The notes beneath the pieces are model-generated. The model was not told the DNA's origin. It saw only the letters and a program-made list of their open reading frames with translations, and made no database searches. 6,996 nucleotides of DNA from Draconibacterium sp. GTDB lineage: Bacteria > Bacteroidota > Bacteroidia > Bacteroidales > Prolixibacteraceae. Below, one piece after another: positions 1 through 6,874 of this stretch; positions within the stretch are counted from its first letter, which is position 1, and every line of letters starts with the position of its first letter. The position numbers were made by a program, and so were the translations under genes. The DNA lies in contig JALUZN010000353.1 in assembly GCA_027011835.1 (NCBI GenBank), forward strand, positions 1 to 6,996, in the 5' to 3' direction.

Positions 1-228
1 ACCAATGTAGTAGTTACCACTTTTAATATTCGCGATGGTAAAATTCCCCTCGTTATCGGTAGTGGTAGTTGTATACACGTTCGAGTCCATGGTATACATT
101 TTTACTGTTATTCCAGCAGTAATATTACCATCATCGGCACTTGCAGTTCCATTAATTATTCCGTTATTGTCTTTGTTGCATGCAACCATTGCTAACAGAA
201 CAAATGCCATATAAATTATTTTTTTCAT
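1..228 (-). CDS. Surface lipoprotein with carboxypeptidase-regulatory-like domain, 3' end cut by window
   Basis: This is a partial gene: 76 codons are open from the ATG at 228 to the window edge, with no stop reached. The N-terminus (MKKIIYMAFVLLAMVAC) is a lipoprotein signal peptide with the lipid-anchored cysteine at residue 17. The residues after it, NKDNNG, resemble the short charged export signals that send Bacteroidota lipoproteins to the cell surface (inference). Residues about 23-76 look like a carboxypeptidase-regulatory/CnaB-like beta-sandwich: NGTAS, then ITAGITVKMY, then the TDNEGNFTI turn and GNYYIG, matching the usual 'G.V.d..g..l.gv.V......t.TD.dG.f.i..l..G.Y.i' pattern. It starts 28 nt after the susD-like stop, so it is probably co-transcribed as the third surface component of the uptake locus. 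The rest could hold a ligand-binding or catalytic domain that cannot be seen here. Five consecutive threonines (about 53-57) precede the TD turn. Confidence 0.75.
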   Translation of the reverse strand, partial: MKKIIYMAFVLLAMVACNKDNNGIINGTASADDGNITAGITVKMYTMDSNVYTTTTTDNEGNFTIANIKSGNYYIG

Positions 229-256
229 CTTAATTAATTTTGAAATAATGAATGAT

Positions 257-2248
257 TTATTCTAATACATTTTTCCATTTCTCAGTACGACCGGTCAGCC
301 AAACAGGAAGATCGGGATCGTTGTGTTTACTAATAATAGCCCAGTTTTCAGGATCAGAAGCCTGAATACTTCCAGGGTAAGTCATCCGCTCTTTCCACTT
401 AAAAATTTCGTATGGAGAGCCCGGATTTGTACCAATATATTTAATTAACCTGCGGGCAGCAGTATAAGGAACTTCCCAGTTTAAGAAGTTGTAGTGCAAC
501 TGAAGCTGATTGAAGATAGCATGAACTTTTTCCTGATCAGACAAACCGTCGAAACGTTGTGCCTCTTTCTCGGCATAAGCACTTGCATCATATTCCATTG
601 CAGGTTTTGTATTAATTCTCGAGTCGTCCATGTTCGATGGAAACGAAGGAGTTGTAGATTTTGTATAAGAGTTCGAGTTATTTAACTCGTACCAATATTT
701 ACACGACATTTCAATGGCTCTTTTATAATGGTCGTGTGCCGAACCATTTAACGTTCCAAATCCACGTACAGCTGCCTCTGCCAACGAAAGCTCTGTTTCA
801 ACAGCATGAAGAGTCGGATATCTTAAATCGAAATTAAACTGTGGGCGAACATTGTATTCCGAGATTAAATTATCTTCGGTACCAATTGTCCAGCCATTAT
901 CCTGGTATTTCGAACATCTTTCGCGAAGTGCTTTGTTTAAGAAACTTTCGCGTTTCGACATGTCGTTTATTGCCTCATCGTTCAAATTCAATTCGATATC
1001 GTTATTTACACCATATTTAAAGGTTGTAACATTCGGATCGGTCAAAATAGGATCGTTAATGTAATAACCTCTAATCATTTTACTGTAGTAACTATTTGGA
1101 TCTGTTCCATCGTCCCATTTTGTGTCGGCTCCAATGTATCTTCCGCTCCAGTCGGGAGAGAAAATATACGAAACCCGTGGGTCAACTGTTCCGTCTAACA
1201 AACCTGTTGCAGAGTTATCGCCATCGAAATAGTAAAGTGTCTGTCCGTTCATCTCAACACTTTTTTCGGTTGGGGTACAGTGCATAACATCGTCTAAGAA
1301 TCTTTTTGGCGAACGAGCTTCGTCGGCACGTTCCCTGAATGCACGTGTAATACCCAATTCGCGTTGAATACGGTAAGGTTCAACAATTGCAATATCGGCC
1401 AAACCGGCTACATCGTTATATTCCGAGAACAAAGGTTTTCCATTCAACTCCGAAATAACTTTTTTAGTTACATCGGGAAGAACTTCACTAACATTCATTG
1501 CACAACGAAGGCGCAAAGAGTTTACATATTTCTGCCACTGCAAAATACTTCCGTGAAAAATAACATCCTGATTAGTAAAAGATGCTTGCTCCGAGTCGGA
1601 AAGTTCAACGCCTGCCAAAAATTCTTCTGCTTCTTTTAATTCTTCTATAAGAATCGGATAAATTTCTTTCTGACCGAGGTATTCGGCTTTGTCGCCATCG
1701 AGGCCACCAGCCGACCCTGTTTTAATATAAGGTACAGCGTCGTAAAGATCGGTTGCCCTTTGGTATCCATATGCTTTTAAAACATGCAACAAGGTCATAA
1801 ACAAATTGTCGAGTGTTGAGCGGTCTGCTTCGGGAATATTGTTGTATTCTCTCTGTCCCCAAAGAATTTGTTTAATCCAGTCGTTATTAATTTTATTAAA
1901 AACAGTGTTATTAAAACCATTTGTTCCCCAGTCGTGTTCAACATCGTGAAGGGTGTACGAAACACCATAATCGATGGTTGTATAATAGAGTTGAATACCT
2001 GTTCCCATCGTTCTCGAGCCACTTCTCATTTGATGATAGGAAGCGCCATACTCGCCCCGTAAAAAGAAACCACGTGTTAATTGCGATGTAAAAAATCCGG
2101 CAATAACACTAACACCACCCGACTGATCGGCTTGCTCTTTCGAGAATCCATCCGGATCCTGATATAATTGCTCTAACTTATCCTGACACGATATTGATGA
2201 AAATATCACCAGAATAGAAAGAATTGATTTAATAATTATATTTTTCAT
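257..2248 (-). CDS. SusD/RagB-family nutrient-binding outer-membrane lipoprotein
   Basis: A 663-residue surface lipoprotein that should bind the ligand and act as the lid of the SusC-type barrel encoded just upstream. Residues 1-20 are a signal peptide and Cys21 is the expected lipidation site (IFSSISC). Family hallmarks are visible. Helical TPR-like segments are interrupted by a 'D.Y..vPY' motif (ATDLYDAVPY, about 165-174). The segment 'W.KyvNSLRLRcAMnvS' (about 238-254) is characteristic of the SusD-like_2 subgroup. The C-terminal part has 'GSPYEIFKWKERMTYPGS' and a 'DPDLPVWLTGR' tail. SusD proteins are commonly about 500-600 residues, so this one is long; much of the extra length seems to lie in the middle (about 300-480), rich in Asp, Asn and Tyr. 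The ATG at 2248 is 13 nt from the susC-like stop, supporting one transcript. The substrate is unknown; peptide or other oligomer ligands remain possible. Confidence 0.93.
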   Translation of the reverse strand: MKNIIIKSILSILVIFSSISCQDKLEQLYQDPDGFSKEQADQSGGVSVIAGFFTSQLTRGFFLRGEYGASYHQMRSGSRTMGTGIQLYYTTIDYGVSYTLHDVEHDWGTNGFNNTVFNKINNDWIKQILWGQREYNNIPEADRSTLDNLFMTLLHVLKAYGYQRATDLYDAVPYIKTGSAGGLDGDKAEYLGQKEIYPILIEELKEAEEFLAGVELSDSEQASFTNQDVIFHGSILQWQKYVNSLRLRCAMNVSEVLPDVTKKVISELNGKPLFSEYNDVAGLADIAIVEPYRIQRELGITRAFRERADEARSPKRFLDDVMHCTPTEKSVEMNGQTLYYFDGDNSATGLLDGTVDPRVSYIFSPDWSGRYIGADTKWDDGTDPNSYYSKMIRGYYINDPILTDPNVTTFKYGVNNDIELNLNDEAINDMSKRESFLNKALRERCSKYQDNGWTIGTEDNLISEYNVRPQFNFDLRYPTLHAVETELSLAEAAVRGFGTLNGSAHDHYKRAIEMSCKYWYELNNSNSYTKSTTPSFPSNMDDSRINTKPAMEYDASAYAEKEAQRFDGLSDQEKVHAIFNQLQLHYNFLNWEVPYTAARRLIKYIGTNPGSPYEIFKWKERMTYPGSIQASDPENWAIISKHNDPDLPVWLTGRTEKWKNVLE

Positions 2249-2261
2249 TTCTTATGCTTTT

Positions 2262-5200
2262 TTAAAGTTTAATTTTAAGTGCCATTCCAATAGATCGTTG
2301 TGTTGGCAAGGCTGTAGTTCCGTACGAACTGCTTCCCCATCCTGTTCCGTTCGATGATTCTGGAATTGAGTTGGGAGCTGCTTTATATAAGTAAGCAATA
2401 TTGTTCCCAAACACAGAGATAGTAAGATCTTGTAACCCTATTCTTTTCGATATTGAAACCGGTACAGTATAATCGATTGCAATGTTACGTAAAGCTATAT
2501 AATCGCTTTTAAACAAACGATCTTCAGGAAAGAATCCGTTAGAAAAATACGACTGATAGTAATAATCTTCGGCCGAAACAACTTTATCGTTTTTCGTTCC
2601 ATCTTTAAAAACACCTTCGAGCAAAACACCATCGTGGTATGTATCGCCACCACTTGGTGCCTCACCAGCAACTTTATTACTTCCATCCATATGGTAAGCA
2701 ATACCTCCGGTTTCAGCATCTCGGTATTTCAATGTTTCGTTTAATACTCCCGAGGCCATCATATAAGTTTCTGTTTCCGAAATAAAGAATGCACCAAAAG
2801 AGTAGTCCATATTTACAATAAAGCGGAAATTCTTATAGCTGAATGAAGAGAAAAGTCCTCCTGTTACATCGGGTAACAATTTACCAACCATTTTACTGCT
2901 ATTAGGGCTGTAATCGTACATCGATCCGTTCCCTTTAACAATTCGTTGCCCGTTATTCGGGTCATTCGGGTCGGAAGGGTTGATGTAGGTTTGCCACCCC
3001 TTTTGCTGATAAATAAGACCGTATTCACCACCTACTTCGGCAACGGCATTCAAGCCATTTGCGCCCCATAAAGTAAGCGCAGTAAGTTTACCGTCTAACT
3101 TTTCAACCTTTGTTTTGCTCGATGCAAATGTTACGTCTACATCCCATTTAATATCACGTGTAAATACAGGTTTTGTTTTTAAAGCCAATTCCCATCCTCG
3201 GTTCGACACATCTCCTGCATTCATTCTAATTTTAGAAACCCCCATTCCGGGAGGAGCGGTAACCGCCATAATTTGGTTGTATGTATTCGATTTGTAATAA
3301 GAGAAATCGACACCTATTCTTTGATTTGTAAACAGATACGATTCAAATCCAACTTCAAATTCACGTTTCCGTTCAGGTTTCAGGTTTGGAACTCCATTTT
3401 CATCCATTGGAGGAAGGTGCGATGGCGGAGAAAGAATATAACCCGACCCCGATGCAGAAACACCATAATTTACATTACTGAAGTAGCGTGGTCCCGGACG
3501 ACCTACATCGGCCCACGAAGCTCTCACTTTTGCAAAATCAACCCACTCGGGTAAAGTTAACGACTCGCTTGCAATCCAAGTTGCACTCATTCCCGGGTAA
3601 AAATAGCTGTTGTTGCCAGGAGGCAAAATTGAAGACCAATCCTGACGTGCTTGCGCTTCAAGATAAATCTGATTCTTCCAGGCAAACTGTGCCGAACCTA
3701 AAAGACTGTATAGAATATCTTCTCCATTGTCGTAATTATAAATAGGTTGAACTCCGGAAGGAAGATTCGAGAAAGAGAAGAAATTAGGAATAACCATTCC
3801 ACCAATTTGGCTGGCTCCTTTTACTTCGAGATAGTTGTCGCGGATAGCTCCACCTACAAATCCGGAAATATTAATATCGCTTGTAACGTCTTTGTTGAAG
3901 TTTATCATTCCCTGACCATATGTTTTTCTGATATTTCTCGACTTATCGGAATACGATGAGCCACTGTTCGGACCAATCAGCGAAGGATCTTGTAATTTAC
4001 CTTTATAAACATCTCTTTCGTTGGTAATATCCATTCCACCCATTAAAGTAGCACTAAAAACATCGTTAAATTTAAAATCGAGTGTTAGCGACTGAATGTT
4101 ATGCAAACGGTCGAAAATTGATTCGTTTTGCTCCTGATCCCAGAAAAATCCAACAACACTTTTTCGTCCGTTCGAGAAAAAGTTTTTAAAATTCGGGTTG
4201 GCAAAATAGTTGTAACCGTCGTCGGTTACCATATGTTCCCGAATTAAATCAACATCGATATCGGCACTGTATGCTCCTAAACTTGCACGAGCTCCCTGAG
4301 AGTCGAAAGTTCCGGCATTGGCAGCATTTAAATTTTGCGACACATAATAGTTTCCGGTATACTTAATAGTAATATACTCGTTAAGGTTGTACGATGCGCT
4401 AATACTAAATGTATTCTTTTTATACGAGCCTGCCGGGGTTGTTGGCGAGAGTTGCATATTTGTATACGAAAATCTCATCGATCCTTTATCGCTGCTCGAA
4501 CTCAAAGCAATGTTTGAAGTAGTTTGTCTTCCTGTTCTGAAAAGGTCGTCGTAAATATTATTGGTTTGCGGTTGCCAGGGTCTTTTACTGCCATCCCACC
4601 AATTAAGCGTAACGCTTGGGTCGAATTTAGGACCAAAAGCACCACCACTGTAATCGAGTGTTCTTTCGTTATTTTCGTCAAGAAAATATCCCTGAGCATC
4701 GGTCTCGGTATTACTTGGGCTTCTACCGGTTCCATATACATTTTGTAATTCGGGCATAAAAGCAGCATGGTCCCACGAAGTAGTTACCGAAGCCGATATT
4801 CCTAACCCTTTTGTTTTTGTTCCCGACTTGGTAGTAATAAGAATTACACCGTTTGCACCTTCACTTCCATACAACACCGATGCTTTTGCACCTTTAAGAA
4901 TTTCGAACGATGCTATATCATCGGGGTTAATGTCGTTAATACCAGTACCGTTATCGCGACTTGTAGAACCATAACCAATAGATGTATTTTGGTCGTGAAT
5001 TGGAATTCCGTCGACAACAATTAAAGGCCGTGTTGTAGAACTGGCATCAAACGAGACCGCATTACGGATATTAATTTTCATACCTCCGGTTGGACCAGAA
5101 GCAGTTGCTGCTACCTGAACACCGGCAGCACTTCCATATAACGACTGCAGTGCATTAGAAGGAGTTCCACTGGCCATTACACGGTCGGCAGAAACTTTCG

Positions 5201-5561
5201 AAACCGAATATCCCAAAGCTTTCGACTCCTTTTTAATCCCCAATGCTGTTACTACAACCTCGTCAAGGCCAATGTCACTCGATTGTAATCCAACATCAAT
5301 AGTAGAACGTCCATCAACTTTTTCTTCAACTGTAGTCATTCCTACAAACGAAAAAACGATGACTCCGTCACTTGGAACTGACAATGAATACTTACCATCA
5401 ATATCGGTAATTGTTCCATTACTTGTTCCTTTTTGAATCACCGACACTCCGGGGATACCCAGACCATCGTCTCCGGTTACCGTTCCGGTTACCGTTTGTT
5501 GCGCAAAAGCACTGCTTAGCAGTGCAATGCTCATCGCAAAACTTAAAATAATCTTTCGCAT
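2262..5561 (-). CDS. SusC/RagA-family TonB-dependent outer-membrane transporter
   Basis: A 1099-residue TonB-dependent transporter that should import oligomers across the outer membrane in complex with the SusD-like lipoprotein encoded next. Domain order: signal peptide 1-20 (cleavage AFA/QQ); carboxypeptidase-regulatory-like domain about 23-97 (TVTGTVTGDDGLGIPGVSV, then TDIDGKYSLSVP); the TonB-box-like junction LDEVVVTALG (about 99-108); plug domain about 112-247 with PLIVVDGIPI and the family signature YGSEGANGVILITTKSG; then a beta-barrel to the end with many alternating aromatic strands. There is no N-terminal STN secretin/TonB-like signalling domain, so it is not expected to signal through an anti-sigma factor, which fits control by the nearby ROK regulator. 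The protein ends RSIGMALKIKL, with a terminal Leu instead of the common aromatic residue. Length is normal for SusC. The first ATG gives the complete signal peptide. Confidence 0.96.
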   Translation of the reverse strand: MRKIILSFAMSIALLSSAFAQQTVTGTVTGDDGLGIPGVSVIQKGTSNGTITDIDGKYSLSVPSDGVIVFSFVGMTTVEEKVDGRSTIDVGLQSSDIGLDEVVVTALGIKKESKALGYSVSKVSADRVMASGTPSNALQSLYGSAAGVQVAATASGPTGGMKINIRNAVSFDASSTTRPLIVVDGIPIHDQNTSIGYGSTSRDNGTGINDINPDDIASFEILKGAKASVLYGSEGANGVILITTKSGTKTKGLGISASVTTSWDHAAFMPELQNVYGTGRSPSNTETDAQGYFLDENNERTLDYSGGAFGPKFDPSVTLNWWDGSKRPWQPQTNNIYDDLFRTGRQTTSNIALSSSSDKGSMRFSYTNMQLSPTTPAGSYKKNTFSISASYNLNEYITIKYTGNYYVSQNLNAANAGTFDSQGARASLGAYSADIDVDLIREHMVTDDGYNYFANPNFKNFFSNGRKSVVGFFWDQEQNESIFDRLHNIQSLTLDFKFNDVFSATLMGGMDITNERDVYKGKLQDPSLIGPNSGSSYSDKSRNIRKTYGQGMINFNKDVTSDINISGFVGGAIRDNYLEVKGASQIGGMVIPNFFSFSNLPSGVQPIYNYDNGEDILYSLLGSAQFAWKNQIYLEAQARQDWSSILPPGNNSYFYPGMSATWIASESLTLPEWVDFAKVRASWADVGRPGPRYFSNVNYGVSASGSGYILSPPSHLPPMDENGVPNLKPERKREFEVGFESYLFTNQRIGVDFSYYKSNTYNQIMAVTAPPGMGVSKIRMNAGDVSNRGWELALKTKPVFTRDIKWDVDVTFASSKTKVEKLDGKLTALTLWGANGLNAVAEVGGEYGLIYQQKGWQTYINPSDPNDPNNGQRIVKGNGSMYDYSPNSSKMVGKLLPDVTGGLFSSFSYKNFRFIVNMDYSFGAFFISETETYMMASGVLNETLKYRDAETGGIAYHMDGSNKVAGEAPSGGDTYHDGVLLEGVFKDGTKNDKVVSAEDYYYQSYFSNGFFPEDRLFKSDYIALRNIAIDYTVPVSISKRIGLQDLTISVFGNNIAYLYKAAPNSIPESSNGTGWGSSSYGTTALPTQRSIGMALKIKL
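5472..5495 (-). repeat. Perfect 12-bp tandem duplication inside the susC-like gene
   Basis: The 12-mer TCCGGTTACCGT (plus strand) occurs twice back to back. On the coding strand it encodes Thr-Val-Thr-Gly twice, just after the predicted signal-peptidase site. It keeps the reading frame. The T-V-T-G-T-V style start is common in SusC carboxypeptidase-regulatory domains, so this may be ordinary beta-strand sequence with matching codons, not a recent duplication. Confidence 0.6.
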
Positions 5562-5620
5562 AGATTTTAGTTTAAATGTTTAAATAATACTCAAATAGCC
5601 TCTCTCATATAATCGTTAAA
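5562..5620 (-). promoter_or_regulatory. ROK-regulator/susC spacer, probable leader or promoter of the susC-like gene
   Basis: This 59-nt AT-rich spacer separates the regulator stop from the susC-like start. It has no recognisable rho-independent terminator hairpin, so read-through from the regulator gene is possible. No good Shine-Dalgarno sequence precedes the susC ATG; the 20 nt in front are A/T-rich, as usual in Bacteroidota. A TATTTG hexamer (minus strand, about 5592-5597) only partly matches the Bacteroidota -7 element TAnnTTTG, so no promoter can be assigned firmly. The spacer also contains the 8-bp tandem repeat listed separately. Confidence 0.35.
5570..5585. repeat. Tandem 8-bp repeat GTTTAAAT x2 upstream of the susC-like start
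   Basis: GTTTAAAT occurs twice with no gap (plus strand), ending 9 nt before the susC-like ATG. Each copy contains the palindrome TTTAAA, so the pair could be a small operator or simply an unstructured AT-rich leader that helps ribosome loading. The repeat itself is certain; the function is inferred. Confidence 0.5.
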
Positions 5621-6847
5621 TTAAGTTATCATATCGCTAAAAATTCGTTGATACAAAGTTGCGGTAACCCCCAGCAACCCCGACTCTTCACACAATTCAG
5701 AAATAACAACTTCCGAATTAGAACTTATCTTTTCGAGACAATATTTATTTAAAGATTGTTGTATAGGAGTTAGAATAAACTGGTTTGCCTGCGCCATGCT
5801 ACCGCTTAAAACAATTACCTCAGGGTTTAATAACTGAATAATATAAGACAAACCTTTGCCAAGTGCCATTCCCACCTTCGATAAAATAGAAATAGAAAAC
5901 TCGTCTCCTTTTTTTGCTGCTTCAATAATTCTATATATGGCTTGCTTATTAACACCTGCCAACTCGTCGCGTTTCAGCTGTGTAACAACATTATTTTCCA
6001 CACCTTCGATGGCATACCGCAATAGTGCATTTGCCGAAGCAATGGTTTCCAAACATCCTGTTTTCCCGCAAATACACAAACTTCCGTTATCGACCATTTT
6101 CAGGTGCGAGAATTCGCCTGCAAAACCGGTGGTTCCTTTATATATCTTTCCATTTAAAATCATGCCCAAACCAATTCCCCAGTTCCAGTTAATTACAATG
6201 GCATCGTTTTTCCCCTTTGCTTTACCAAAAATATATTCGCCAAAAGCCTGCATACGTGCATCGTTATCGATATAAACAAGCTTATTGAAACGCTTCTCAA
6301 TGCGCTCTCCTATATTTTGAAAAGCTTCGTCCTTTACAGTATAATTTATTCCCTTTTCCGAATCGATTAATCCGGGCATATCAACACCTATTCCGTAAAT
6401 CTTTGAATATGGAATTTTATATTCCGAAAGTATTTCCGTAGCATTTGAATATAATTTATCAACCAATTCGGGGTCATCAATCGAGGTTTCTATCCTTTTT
6501 AACGATGTTACCTGCTCGTTTAGAGCATTAAATACGGTCATTCTTGTAAAGTACCTGCCCATGTCGCAAACCAAAACATAAATCGAGTCTTTTGCTAAAC
6601 CATATATTAGGGGTTTCCTTCCCCCCTTCGACTCGCCAACTCCTTTCGAAACAATATAGTTCGACGAAATTAAATCGTTTAGCAAGACCAACACTGTGGG
6701 CATACTCACATTTATATGCTTACATATTTGCGGTGCTGAAAGTGAGTTATGTTTATAAAGCAAACGGAGTATTCGTTTCCTTTGCCGGTATCTTTTTAGC
6801 TCATTTACCGACAACTCTCGATTATTTAAACCTGTAGCCAATAACAT
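5621..6847 (-). CDS. ROK-family transcriptional regulator (NagC/Mlc/XylR type)
   Basis: A 408-residue cytoplasmic sugar-responsive DNA-binding regulator, the usual length for ROK repressors. Residues about 22-66 form a MarR-like winged helix-turn-helix (SAPQICKHINVSMPTVLVLLNDL), followed by the wing and the ROK-regulator signature GGRKP at 75-79. The ROK domain follows: GIGVDMPGLID (about 152-162), the IDND motif with the catalytic-type Asp196, NWGIGLG (about 222-228), and the ligand/zinc region GEFSH (244-248) plus CICGKTGCLE (258-267). His248, Cys258, Cys260 and Cys265 are the expected zinc ligands. The kinase-type ATP motif DxGxT is degraded to DMGRYFT (95-101), so it is probably a sensor and not a sugar kinase. 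The first Met is used because the next (Met49) lies inside the helix-turn-helix. It sits 59 nt in front of susC on the same strand, so it probably controls this cluster; the effector sugar is unknown. Confidence 0.94.
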   Translation of the reverse strand: MLLATGLNNRELSVNELKRYRQRKRILRLLYKHNSLSAPQICKHINVSMPTVLVLLNDLISSNYIVSKGVGESKGGRKPLIYGLAKDSIYVLVCDMGRYFTRMTVFNALNEQVTSLKRIETSIDDPELVDKLYSNATEILSEYKIPYSKIYGIGVDMPGLIDSEKGINYTVKDEAFQNIGERIEKRFNKLVYIDNDARMQAFGEYIFGKAKGKNDAIVINWNWGIGLGMILNGKIYKGTTGFAGEFSHLKMVDNGSLCICGKTGCLETIASANALLRYAIEGVENNVVTQLKRDELAGVNKQAIYRIIEAAKKGDEFSISILSKVGMALGKGLSYIIQLLNPEVIVLSGSMAQANQFILTPIQQSLNKYCLEKISSNSEVVISELCEESGLLGVTATLYQRIFSDMIT

Positions 6848-6874
6848 AAGTTCCTATTAAGTTTTGCGCAAGTT
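6848..6874. repeat. Three AAGTT direct repeats at 11-bp spacing, possible operator
   Basis: AAGTT begins at 6848, 6859 and 6870 (plus strand), an exact 11-bp period, directly abutting the regulator start codon. The 8-bp palindrome TTGCGCAA (6864-6871) overlaps the third copy. One turn of DNA per repeat would put all copies on the same face of the helix, as expected for a site bound by an oligomeric regulator, and autoregulation is common among ROK repressors. The repeats are short, so chance is a real alternative. Confidence 0.35.

Noticed and set aside
852..4768. Many short open frames, mostly plus-strand, of 60-93 codons within the susD-like and susC-like genes
   Set aside because: All are shadows of two long genes with clear family signatures; none has a signal peptide, motif or upstream signal of its own.
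5592..5597. TATTTG on the minus strand as a -7 promoter element for susC
   Set aside because: It lacks the two-base spacer of TAnnTTTG and no convincing -33 TTG/TTTG partner is placed correctly, so it is mentioned only as a weak candidate.
5562..5620. Terminator between the ROK and susC-like genes
   Set aside because: No GC-containing stem followed by a T-run on the coding strand could be found.
5856..6275. 139-codon plus-strand open frame antisense to the ROK gene
   Set aside because: It lies wholly within a well-supported ROK gene, its translation shows no recognisable domain, and its composition is what the reverse complement of that gene would give.
6851..6855. AGGAA (minus strand) as a Shine-Dalgarno site for the ROK gene
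   Set aside because: Only 3 nt separate it from the ATG, too close for normal use, and Bacteroidota seldom rely on such sites.
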